Part shown: positions 28,114 through 36,300 of the stretch, one piece after another
How positions within the stretch are numbered: position 1 is the first letter of the stretch
Layout: each line of letters begins with the position of its first letter
Made by a program: the position numbers and the translations under genes
Source: Maricaulis salignorans
Lineage (GTDB): Bacteria; Pseudomonadota; Alphaproteobacteria; Caulobacterales; Maricaulaceae
Direction: 5' to 3'
Assembly (NCBI RefSeq): GCF_900103475.1
Contig: NZ_FNHG01000008.1
Span: forward strand, 52,698 to 116,697
DNA: 64,000 bases
The notes under the pieces: model-generated
Told to the model about the DNA's origin: nothing
Database searches by the model: none
The model's input: the letters and a program-made list of their open reading frames with translations, nothing else

Positions 28114-28902
28114 ATGGCCGACGCACCAACCACCGAGCCGCGCCTGACCGGTACGGTTCCGCTTTACAAGAATGTAGAGCCGCTCAATCGCACAAAACAC
28201 AAGTCCTATGGCGTGAAAACAATCGCCGAGCCCTTCAGCTTCCTGAAGGATTGGCATTTCGTTCCCGCTATTGTCGGCGAATTTTCCATGGCCAGCGGCA
28301 GCTATCCGGTCATCTTCCTGGGCGACAAGAAAATGCCGGTCCTGGTAATGGGCCTGCGCCAGGGCAGCAATGTCTTCGTCACCAAAGACGGCCAGTTCGA
28401 CCACGACCATTACGTCCCTGCCTATGTGCGTCGCTACCCTTTCGTGAGCGCCTCCAATCCGATGAACGAGCCATCGACGGTTTGTGTTGATATCGACGCC
28501 GATTTCGTCGTCAAATCGGACCCGGACATGCCCTTCTTCGACGAAGCCGGCGAGCCGACCGATTACACCAACCGGGCCGTTGAATTCGTCTCGGCCTTCG
28601 AGAATGACGCCAAGGTCACCGAGGGCTTTGTCGAACGTCTCACCGCGCTTGACCTGTTCGAGCAGAAGAACGTGCGCGTGGCCGACCCGAACAATCCGGA
28701 AAAGACGATCACGGTTGCCGAATACTGGGGTGTCTCCGAGGAGAAATTCTCCAATCTTCCAGCCGAGAAACTCGTCGAGATGCACAAGAATGGCGATCTG
28801 TTCGCAATCTCTGCCCATCTGATGTCCCTGCAACGCTGGGAGCGCATCATGCGCCGCGTTTCACTGCTGCAGGCAGCAGAGCCAGCTGCGCCGAAAGCCT
28901 AG
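28114..28902 (+). CDS. SapC family protein
   Basis: The product is 262 residues from ATG 28114; an in-frame ATG at 28096 is possible. It matches the SapC family, named after a surface-layer-associated gene in Campylobacter. Visible blocks are the early PLYKNVEPLNRTKHKSYG and the later YVPAYVRRYPF. There is no signal peptide. In Caulobacterales such proteins are common outside S-layer loci and their role is unclear. A strong hairpin follows. Confidence 0.85.
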   Translation: MADAPTTEPRLTGTVPLYKNVEPLNRTKHKSYGVKTIAEPFSFLKDWHFVPAIVGEFSMASGSYPVIFLGDKKMPVLVMGLRQGSNVFVTKDGQFDHDHYVPAYVRRYPFVSASNPMNEPSTVCVDIDADFVVKSDPDMPFFDEAGEPTDYTNRAVEFVSAFENDAKVTEGFVERLTALDLFEQKNVRVADPNNPEKTITVAEYWGVSEEKFSNLPAEKLVEMHKNGDLFAISAHLMSLQRWERIMRRVSLLQAAEPAAPKA

Positions 28903-28929
28903 GCTATTGGCATGACATTCTGACGGCTG

Positions 28930-28960
28930 CGGCCGCGCTGCAAGGCGCGGCCGTTTGCTT
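28930..28960 (+). terminator. intrinsic terminator after the SapC gene
   Basis: CGGCCGCGC and GCGCGGCCG form a perfect nine-base stem with a six-base loop and are followed by TTTGCTT. It lies 27 bases after the stop. Confidence 0.75.
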
Positions 28961-29062
28961 GTCTGCGATCACCATTGCGCGATCAGGCTTCGGTCCGGGA
29001 CAAAACATGCCTATATGGCACCGATAATCGTCCTGCTTCCGCTTCAGCCTCGAGGTTCATTC

Positions 29063-31186
29063 ATGCGTCTTCTTGCCAGTCTCGCTACGGCCTTCGCTCT
29101 CCTGACGGGCTTTGCCGCCACAGCGTCGGCCCAGCCGGGCTGGGCCAGCAATGAACCCATTGTTGAAGCGAGCCTGGTCTCCGACATGGCCGTGGTGGCC
29201 CCGGGCGATACATTCTACCTGGGCTTCCTGCAGGTTATGCCCGAGGGCTGGCACACCTATTGGCGCAATCCCGGCGATAATGGACTGCCACCGGAAGTGC
29301 GCTGGGAGGTGCCGGCCGGGGTGGTGATGGGCGCGTTTGAGTGGCCGGCGCCGATCGAATTGCCGCTCGCCGATACCATTCTCGACTACGGCTATCATGA
29401 CGAGGTTGTGCTGCCCCTGCCGGTTCAGCTGGACGCGGATTTCGCCGCGTCCGAACTGGTGATCATCGGCCATGCCAGCTGGCTGGTCTGCGAGATCATC
29501 TGTGTCCCCGAGGAAGGCAGGCTGACCCTGACCCTGCCGGTCGCCGAACAGTCCGAACGCGATGAGACCGGCTACTGGTACATCCAGGCGGCGCTCGATT
29601 CCGTACCAGAGCCGGTTGCCGGGCTGGATGCACGGGTCGGCTTTGGCGAGGCCGCGGTGGTGATCGAGCTGCAGGGCGGTGATTTCTCCGCCGCGGCGCC
29701 GGACTGGCATGATCTCACTTTCTTCCCCTATGACGGGGCCCTGATCGAGCACGCCGCTGAACAACGCGCCGAGCGCGGCGATGGTCTGGCGCGGCTGATC
29801 CTGACGCGGGGCTATCGCGCCGATCCGCAGCTTGAAACGGCGCGCGGCGGTGTCCTGCGCTACACGTTGGGAAGCGGCGCGGACGCCCGCGAACAGGCGG
29901 TCGAGATCTGGGCTGAGCCGGATCCGGACATGGTGCTGCCAGCCTCTGCCGGCGCGCCGCGCAATGTTGCGGCGCCGGCGGTCGCGCCGGGGCTGATCGG
30001 GCTTCTCCTGCTCGCTTTTGCCGGCGGGCTGATCCTGAACCTGATGCCCTGCGTCTTTCCGATCCTGTCGATCAAGGTGCTGCAATTCGTCGAGGGGGCC
30101 CATGATGACCCGCTCCGGGTGCAGCGCCATGCGCTGTTCTTCCTGGCGGGTGTCATCCTGAGCTTTGTCGCCCTGGCGGCCGTTCTGGTCGGTTTGCGGG
30201 AATTCGGCCTGCCGGTTGGCTGGGGCTTCCAGCTGCAGGTTCCTGTCGTGGTCGCGGGGCTGACCCTGCTTCTGTTCGCGATCGGCCTCAATTTGCTCGG
30301 CGTGTTCGAGATCGGCACCAGCCTGCAAGGCGTTGGCAGCGGGCTGAGCCAGCAACCGGGCGCGCGCGGCGCCTTCTTCACTGGCGTCCTCGCCGTGATC
30401 GTGGCCGCCCCTTGTGTCGGACCCTTGGCCGCCGGCGCGCTGGGGCTGGCCTTGACCCAGCCGGCGATTATTGTCCTGCTCGTCGCGGCCGCAATGGGGG
30501 CCGGACTGGCGGCGCCCTTCGTGCTGGTCAGCTTCATCCCCGCGCTCCAGGGCTTCATGCCGAAGCCGGGCCGCTGGATGGAACAGTTCAAGCAATTCCT
30601 CGCCTTCCCCATGTTTGCCTCGGTGCTGTGGTTGAGCTGGGTGCTGGTGATCCAGTCCGGGCCGTCAGGCCTGTTGCTGCTGGGTATCGGCCTGCTGGCC
30701 CTGAGCCTGGCGGTCTGGGCGCGCAAGCAGAAGCACCTCGCCTGGACGGTCATCGCCATTATCTCGCTCCTGACCGGCCTTGGCGCGACGCTGGCGATCG
30801 CCCGCCTGCCGGCAGCGACCAGCGCGCCCAGCCTGTCGGGCGGTGAAGAGGCCTGGTCGCGCGAACGCGTGGCGGAATTGCGTGCCGACGGGCGGCCCAT
30901 CTTCATTGATGTCACGGCGGCCTGGTGTGTGACCTGTCAGGTCAACAAGCTCGGCGCGCTCAGCGACCCGGCCGTGGCCGAGGCGTTCGAGCGTTATGGC
31001 GTTGTCGAGATGCGGGCTGACTGGACCAATCGCAATGACGAGATTGCGGCCCTGATCGCCGAGCATGGCCAGGCCGGTGTGCCGCTCTATCTGGTCTATC
31101 CGGCCAATGGCGGACCGGCGCGGGTTCTGCCCTCGGTACTGACGCGGGACATTGTCATTAATGCCCTGGCCGAGGCTGCAGGCTAG
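29063..31186 (+). CDS. DsbD/ScsB-type protein-disulfide reductase
   Basis: The product is 707 residues from ATG 29063, seven bases after GAGG; longer frames are unlikely because the signal peptide begins here. Residues 1-26 are a signal peptide. The N-terminal periplasmic domain has a CEIIC pair (C143, C147). The membrane domain has about eight helices and the paired cysteines LMPCVFP (C330) and APCVGP (C451). The C-terminal thioredoxin domain has WCVTC (C622, C625). It passes electrons from cytosolic thioredoxin to periplasmic proteins. Confidence 0.9.
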   Translation: MRLLASLATAFALLTGFAATASAQPGWASNEPIVEASLVSDMAVVAPGDTFYLGFLQVMPEGWHTYWRNPGDNGLPPEVRWEVPAGVVMGAFEWPAPIELPLADTILDYGYHDEVVLPLPVQLDADFAASELVIIGHASWLVCEIICVPEEGRLTLTLPVAEQSERDETGYWYIQAALDSVPEPVAGLDARVGFGEAAVVIELQGGDFSAAAPDWHDLTFFPYDGALIEHAAEQRAERGDGLARLILTRGYRADPQLETARGGVLRYTLGSGADAREQAVEIWAEPDPDMVLPASAGAPRNVAAPAVAPGLIGLLLLAFAGGLILNLMPCVFPILSIKVLQFVEGAHDDPLRVQRHALFFLAGVILSFVALAAVLVGLREFGLPVGWGFQLQVPVVVAGLTLLLFAIGLNLLGVFEIGTSLQGVGSGLSQQPGARGAFFTGVLAVIVAAPCVGPLAAGALGLALTQPAIIVLLVAAAMGAGLAAPFVLVSFIPALQGFMPKPGRWMEQFKQFLAFPMFASVLWLSWVLVIQSGPSGLLLLGIGLLALSLAVWARKQKHLAWTVIAIISLLTGLGATLAIARLPAATSAPSLSGGEEAWSRERVAELRADGRPIFIDVTAAWCVTCQVNKLGALSDPAVAEAFERYGVVEMRADWTNRNDEIAALIAEHGQAGVPLYLVYPANGGPARVLPSVLTRDIVINALAEAAG

Positions 31187-31192
31187 ACCGCG

Positions 31193-31663
31193 TCAGTCGC
31201 GCGCCGCGGGGCAGGTGCCCGGCGGGCCCATTGTCTCGGGCAGGGCTTCGCCATCGGCGGCCGGTGCGATCTCGGCGGCATCATGCATCAGTGCGGAAAT
31301 CTCGCGATAAATGCGCGCCTGGTCCGCGAATGTCTCAGCAGCGTGGAGCGCTTCCAGACGGCTGGCGGCGTCGCCGGACATACCGCGAAAGATACAGCGC
31401 AGATCGATCGGACCGCCAGCCTCATCGATGGTGCGGCTCAGGCGCATCGCATCGGCGGAGAACTGGTCGAGCGCGTATTGCAGCGGATCGCCAAGTTCGA
31501 TGCCAGCAGCCGGCGCGGATGGCCGGGCCGCCGCATAATCGGCGCGCTCCCGGGCCTGGTCGGCGATAAGGCGGGCCGTCTCGGCGAGATCGGCACCCGG
31601 TCCGGCCAGGGCGGTGGCGCTGAGGCAGAGCGTGGCGGCGAGGGCGGGCAAGATGTGGCGCAT
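31193..31663 (-). CDS. secreted helical hypothetical protein
   Basis: The product is 156 residues. Residues 1-20 are a signal peptide ending ALA. The mature protein is helical and alanine-rich, with two cysteines (DLRCIFRG and GTCPAA) that may pair. No family was recognised. It is convergent with the DsbD-like gene, with six bases between the stops, and divergent from hisS. Confidence 0.65.
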   Translation of the reverse strand: MRHILPALAATLCLSATALAGPGADLAETARLIADQARERADYAAARPSAPAAGIELGDPLQYALDQFSADAMRLSRTIDEAGGPIDLRCIFRGMSGDAASRLEALHAAETFADQARIYREISALMHDAAEIAPAADGEALPETMGPPGTCPAARD

Positions 31664-31863
31664 GACTGGCCTTCCAGTGGCGGACGATCAGCGGAAACCC
31701 TAGCAGGAACAGCTTGACCGCCGATGAACAGGGGCGCCAAACACTGCCGAACTGGTGAAAAAACTGACCCGCACAGGCGGGTTCGATTATGAAGACCGCA
31801 GACACGCGGCCATTTGCCTGCTTTACAGGGCCCGGTCGCCAATAGATCAAGCCGGAGACGTCC

Positions 31864-33348
31864 ATGAGCGCGAAGAAACCCTTTCGTCCCAAGGCCCGCC
31901 GCCCGCGCGGTTTTGAAGACCGCAGCGGTTCGGTCCTGCGTGCCGAACGTCACCTCGTCGATACGGCCAGCCGGATCTATGATGACTGGGGATTCGAGCC
32001 CCTGCAGACGCCGGCCTTCGAATTCGCCGATGCGCTGGGCAAGCACCTGCCCGACGAGGATCGTCCCAATGAAGGGGTGTTCGCCCTCGAGGATGATGAC
32101 GGGCAATGGCTGTCGCTGCGCTATGACCACACCGCGCCACTGGCCCGTTTCGTCGCCGAGAATTTCCAGGATCTGAACAAGCCCTATCGCCGCTATCAGG
32201 CCGGCGATGTCTGGCGCAATGAAAAACCAGGCCCGGGCCGGTTCCGTCAATTCGTCCAGTGCGATGCCGACACGGTTGGCGCGCCCGGACCGGCCGCTGA
32301 CGCTGAAATGATCGCGCTCTCGGCCGAAGTGATGCGCGCCGTCGGTCTCGCCGATGGCGAATACCTGATCCGGGTCAATGACCGGCGCATTCTCGACGGT
32401 GTGCTGGAGACGATCGGGGCCAGCGATCCGGAGCGCCGCATGCGCGTGCTGCGCGCCGCCGACAAGCTCGACCGGCTGGGCCGGGACGGTGTCGCTGATC
32501 TGCTTGGCGCGGGACGCAAGGATGAGTCCGGCGACTTCACCCAGGGCGCCGGCCTCGACCTCAAGGGCGTCGAGACGATTCTGGCCTTCCTCGATTCCAG
32601 CGGTGGCAGCCGGACCGAAGTGATCGGGCGGCTCGAACCCCTGGTCGGACAATCGGAAGCAGGCCGCCTGGGTCTGGCCGCGCTGGGCGAGATCGACAAG
32701 GTTCTGTCCGCCATCGGTGTCGGCGATAATCGCGCCGTGTTCGATCCCTCCGTCGTGCGCGGGCTGGGCTATTACACCGGGCCGGTCTATGAGGCCGAAT
32801 TGCTGGCGACGGCGCACTATGATGACGGCAAGCCGATCCAGTTCGGCTCGGTCGGCGGCGGTGGACGCTATGATGATCTGGTCGCCCGCTTCACCGGCCA
32901 GGCCGTTCCTGCGACCGGTTTCTCCTTTGGTGTCAGCCGCTTTGCCGCCGCGCTCGCAGCGCTCGGCCGGGTGGGTGCCGGGCAGGAGCGTCCGCTGGTG
33001 ATTGTGATCGCGGCGGAGAAGGATCAGTCGGCACGCTATCTCGCCATGGCGTCCGAACTGCGTGCTGCCGGTTTCCGCGCCGAAGCCTTTGCCGGCAATG
33101 GCAATATGGGCAAGCAGATGAAATATGCGGATCGCCGCGGCGCGGTCGCAGCCGTGATCATTGGCTCGGATGAGCGCGAACAGGGTCTGGTGACGATCAA
33201 GGACCTCAAGCTCGGGGCCCGGCTGGCCGCGGAAATCAGCGATAACAAGGAATGGCGCGAAGACCAGCCGGCCCAGATGACGGTCGCATCCGATGCCTGG
33301 ATCGAAGCGGTGCGGATCGTTGCAAAACGCGACGACAAGACGGTTTGA
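31864..33348 (+). CDS. hisS: histidyl-tRNA synthetase
   Basis: The product is 494 residues and charges tRNA-His. Class II motif 2 is YRRYQAGDVWRNE followed by GRFRQFVQCDAD. The histidine-A motif is GLGYYTGPVYEA, and motif 3 is GFSFGVSRF. The anticodon-binding domain covers about 375-485. Length and the RPKARRPRGFEDR start fit the alphaproteobacterial form. The ATG 31864 follows CCGGAGACG. A strong terminator lies about 150 bases after the stop. Confidence 0.96.
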   Translation: MSAKKPFRPKARRPRGFEDRSGSVLRAERHLVDTASRIYDDWGFEPLQTPAFEFADALGKHLPDEDRPNEGVFALEDDDGQWLSLRYDHTAPLARFVAENFQDLNKPYRRYQAGDVWRNEKPGPGRFRQFVQCDADTVGAPGPAADAEMIALSAEVMRAVGLADGEYLIRVNDRRILDGVLETIGASDPERRMRVLRAADKLDRLGRDGVADLLGAGRKDESGDFTQGAGLDLKGVETILAFLDSSGGSRTEVIGRLEPLVGQSEAGRLGLAALGEIDKVLSAIGVGDNRAVFDPSVVRGLGYYTGPVYEAELLATAHYDDGKPIQFGSVGGGGRYDDLVARFTGQAVPATGFSFGVSRFAAALAALGRVGAGQERPLVIVIAAEKDQSARYLAMASELRAAGFRAEAFAGNGNMGKQMKYADRRGAVAAVIIGSDEREQGLVTIKDLKLGARLAAEISDNKEWREDQPAQMTVASDAWIEAVRIVAKRDDKTV

Positions 33349-33500
33349 GCTGTTGATAAATAACCGCTCTGTCCCAAATTGCGATCACTAGGCTTGACCT
33401 CGCATGACGTCTACGTCAACTTCGCATCTGGACCGGGCCTGACCGTCTAGTCCTTGGCGTTTCGGGGAGAAACGTCCTTTATCGACCAACCGCAAATTTC

Positions 33501-33530
33501 GGGGCTGGCTTTGGCCAGCCCCGCCTTTTT
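33501..33530 (+). terminator. strong intrinsic terminator downstream of hisS
   Basis: GGGGCTGGC-TTTG-GCCAGCCCC is a perfect nine-base stem and is followed by GCCTTTTT. It lies about 150 bases after the hisS stop. A second hairpin, GGAAGGCCG...CGGCCTTCC (33549-33574), follows and may serve the opposite gene. The long gap before the terminator, with a small CGTTTC-GAAACG hairpin near 33458-33474, could hold a short RNA. Confidence 0.9.
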
Positions 33531-33602
33531 GGGTCCTTGCCCTCGCAAGGAAGGCCGGTTTGCATCGGCCTTCCTGCATACTCTCGCGGTGAGGCGGGTC
33601 GA

Positions 33603-34793
33603 CTACTTCCCGTCATCCTCGTCGCGGTCGTCGAACTCGAATTCGAAGACCCGCTCACCTTCATCCGCTTCACCGCCGCGCAGGACGATGACGCGGCGTC
33701 CGGTCAGGTCGACTTCACGGCTGGAACCGTCTTCCCGGTCAAAGCGGACAATGCGGCGCTCCTGACGGCGTGGCTCGCCGTCCATGCCGCCCGCCAGGCG
33801 TTCGGCCTCCAGCTGGTTGAGCCAGCTGATCAGATCATCGCCGGTCTGTTCCTCGCCATTCACCCAGACCTGACGACGGCCGTCATCCGTGCGTTCGACG
33901 CGGATACTGCGGTTCTCCTCACCGCCGTGCGTGGCAACGCGGCCGACATGCCGGCGCTGCTCGCGGAGCACGCGCGCTTCCTGGCGGGCTTCCTCGCGCG
34001 CTTGGTCGCGTTCTGACCGGGCTTCGTCACGGGCGGCGCGTGCCGCATCCCGGTGGGCATGCGCGGCGTCACGTTCAGCATGGGCAGCCTCGCGGGCGGC
34101 GTGGCGCATTTCCACGCGGACGCGCCGTGATTCACTGTCGCCCAGTTCGCGTGCCTCGCGCATTTCGACGCGCATCTCACGCATCGCCTCACGGATTTCC
34201 TGGCGGGCTTCCTCGATCGAGGCGCGCACCTCTTCGCGTTCAGCCTCGGACAGCGCATCCCAGTCACGGGAATTGCCGGCCATGGCCCGCTCGGACTCCA
34301 GTCCCGCCAGGGCGGCTTCAAGCGAGGCGATGACCTCGGTCTCCACGCCTTCGGAATCGAAGTCGAAGCGGAATTCATGCCGCCCTTGCGACATGTGCGC
34401 CAGGGCCTCGGCGCGTTCGCTCATATGGCGTTCGAACTGACCATCGAAGCGATTGAAATCTCCGTCATTCATCACCTGGATCTGCTCACCATCGACGATG
34501 ATCAGGCCGGCGCCGTCGGTCTCGACCAGCTGGCCGTCAATCATGACGCCGTCATCGCCAATGACGATGCTCTGTCCGTTGACGGTCAGCCGCGAGTGCG
34601 GGCTGTCGCCCTGGATGTGAATGGTGCGTGTGCCATCCTCACCACGGATTTCAATCACCGTGGCGGATTGACCACCTCCCATGGCCGGGGCGGCGGCGAT
34701 GCGCACGTGCGTCCGGTGGTTATCGTCATCGAGCGCCCAGGCTGCGGTCCCGGCCAGCGCGGCTGCTGCGGTCGCGAGCAGTAATTTTTTCAT
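33603..34793 (-). CDS. periplasmic charged coiled-coil protein
   Basis: The product is 396 residues. The start at 34793 follows GAGGG by seven bases. Residues 1-20 are a signal peptide. Residues about 30-120 look like short beta strands (TRTIHIQGD, VIGDDGVMIDGQLVE). Residues about 130-290 are a long helix packed with Arg, Glu and Ala heptads (MREMRVEMREARELGD). The C-terminal third is beta-like again, with GRRQVWVNGEEQ and an acidic end. No family was recognised. It may be an envelope stress or adaptor protein, but this is a guess from composition. Confidence 0.7.
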   Translation of the reverse strand: MKKLLLATAAAALAGTAAWALDDDNHRTHVRIAAAPAMGGGQSATVIEIRGEDGTRTIHIQGDSPHSRLTVNGQSIVIGDDGVMIDGQLVETDGAGLIIVDGEQIQVMNDGDFNRFDGQFERHMSERAEALAHMSQGRHEFRFDFDSEGVETEVIASLEAALAGLESERAMAGNSRDWDALSEAEREEVRASIEEARQEIREAMREMRVEMREARELGDSESRRVRVEMRHAAREAAHAERDAAHAHRDAARAARDEARSERDQAREEARQEARVLREQRRHVGRVATHGGEENRSIRVERTDDGRRQVWVNGEEQTGDDLISWLNQLEAERLAGGMDGEPRRQERRIVRFDREDGSSREVDLTGRRVIVLRGGEADEGERVFEFEFDDRDEDDGK

Positions 34794-35151
34794 GATATGT
34801 CCCTCTTTCATCTCAAGCTGGCACCACGCTGGACCCTTTCAGGTTACCGCGCCTTGGCCCGGGCCTGAATTTTTGGACAGGCTGGACGCTGCGGCCGCGC
34901 TTCCGGAGTGTGGAGAAAAGAAGGGCGCGACACCGGCTAGGGTGTCGCGCCCAGTCACTAAAGGGGCCGCTGATCGTGAAAAAGAGCGGCTGAGAACGAG
35001 CATGCTGGATGTCTCCCGACCCTGGGGTTGCAGAGATGTGACGTTTTCGCAAGATTGGCGGTCGCCGCTTGCGCCTCCATCCCGGGCTTGCATGACCGGC
35101 CCCCGCTTTGCATGGTGGCGGTCATATCTGTTTTGCTTCGGAGCCTCCAAA
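34794..35151. other. divergent intergenic region with a 12-bp-arm hairpin
   Basis: There is no supported gene here. At 34923-34952 GGGCGCGACACC and its exact complement form a perfect 12-base stem with a six-base loop. Read on the minus strand it is followed by CTTCTTTTC, so it could be an attenuator in the leader of the charged periplasmic protein. The region must hold both divergent promoters; none was chosen with confidence. Confidence 0.6.
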
Positions 35152-36261
35152 ATGACTGACCCTGTTTGCGGCCCTGATCGCCGCCGTGTTCTGGGCTGGG
35201 CTGCCGCCGGAGCCGGCTTGAGCCTTGTGCCGGGATCCCTGGCTCTGGCCGAGGGGCTGAGCCTGGAACAGCGGATTGGCCAGATGCTGCTGCTCGGTTT
35301 CATTGGCTCGACCGTGGACACCGATGGCGCCGATCATATCGCCGCCCATCTCGAGGCCGGCCGTATCGGCGGCGTGCTTTTTCTGCGTCATAATGTGCGC
35401 TCGCGCGAGGGCGTTGAGGGTCTGACGGCCCGCTTCAGGGCGATCGCGCCCGATGCCTGGATGGCGGTCGACCAGGAGGGCGGGGTGGTCCAGCGGCTGT
35501 CGCGCGATCTGGGCTATGGCGCTGTGCCGCGTGCGCTGCTTGTGGCGCAGGCCGGCGATGCCGAGGCCGCGCATACGGTCTATGCCGCCGCCGCGCAGGA
35601 ATTCCGCGCCGCCGGCTTCAACATGAATCTGGCACCGGTTGCCGACCTGAATGATCCGGAAAACGCCGTGATTGGCCGTCATGGCCGGGCCTATGGCGAT
35701 GATGGCGCGACCGTCGCCGCCTATGCCAGTGCCTTTATCGACGCCTATCGCGAGGCGGGCGCGGTCTGTGCCATCAAGCATTTCCCCGGACACGGGCATT
35801 CGCGCGGCGACAGCCATGCCGGTTTTGTCGACATCACCGAGACCTGGACCGACGCCGAGCTCGACCCCTTCCGGCGCCTGATTGATGCCGGTGAGGCGCG
35901 GCTCATCATGGGCGGTCACCTGACCCAGCGCGGGCTCGACCCGGCTGATGTGCCGGTGACCTTCTCGGCACCGGTGATCGAGGGTCTGCTGCGTGGCGAG
36001 ATGGGCTTTGCCGGCGCCGTGATGACCGATGATCTCGACATGGCCGCGATCCGCGAGAATTACAGCCAGCGCGAAGCCGTGCTGCGTTCGATCGAGGCCG
36101 GCAATGACATCATCATGCTGTCCAACTCCGCCGCACCCGATCCGGAACTGCCACAGCGCATTACCCGCTGGGTCAGCGAAGCGATTGCGGAGGGCCGCTT
36201 GACCGAGGCGCGCATTGATCAGTCCGTGGCGCGGATTGCGGCCTTGCGTCATCCGGTCTGA
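35152..36261 (+). CDS. Tat-exported glycoside hydrolase family 3 protein
   Basis: The product is 369 residues from ATG 35152, after GGAG. The N-terminus has a twin-arginine signal (RRRVLGWAAAGAG, from R10), so it is exported folded. The GH3 domain has KHFPGHGHSRGDSH from K209, holding the acid-base His/Asp pair of NagZ-type enzymes, and the nucleophile motif MTDDLDM (291-297). It is most like beta-N-acetylhexosaminidases that trim peptidoglycan or chitin fragments. NagZ is normally cytosolic, so export is notable. Confidence 0.88.
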   Translation: MTDPVCGPDRRRVLGWAAAGAGLSLVPGSLALAEGLSLEQRIGQMLLLGFIGSTVDTDGADHIAAHLEAGRIGGVLFLRHNVRSREGVEGLTARFRAIAPDAWMAVDQEGGVVQRLSRDLGYGAVPRALLVAQAGDAEAAHTVYAAAAQEFRAAGFNMNLAPVADLNDPENAVIGRHGRAYGDDGATVAAYASAFIDAYREAGAVCAIKHFPGHGHSRGDSHAGFVDITETWTDAELDPFRRLIDAGEARLIMGGHLTQRGLDPADVPVTFSAPVIEGLLRGEMGFAGAVMTDDLDMAAIRENYSQREAVLRSIEAGNDIIMLSNSAAPDPELPQRITRWVSEAIAEGRLTEARIDQSVARIAALRHPV

Positions 36262-36300
36262 CGCATCGGGGCGGCCCGAAGGCCGCCCGCATGCCCGGTC

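Noticed and set aside
29057..30595. A 512-codon minus-strand frame
   Set aside because: It is antisense to the DsbD-like gene and has no family motif or start signal.
31790..31846. An 18-codon frame upstream of hisS as a leader peptide
   Set aside because: It has no histidine codons and no attenuator hairpins, so it does not fit a translational attenuation leader.
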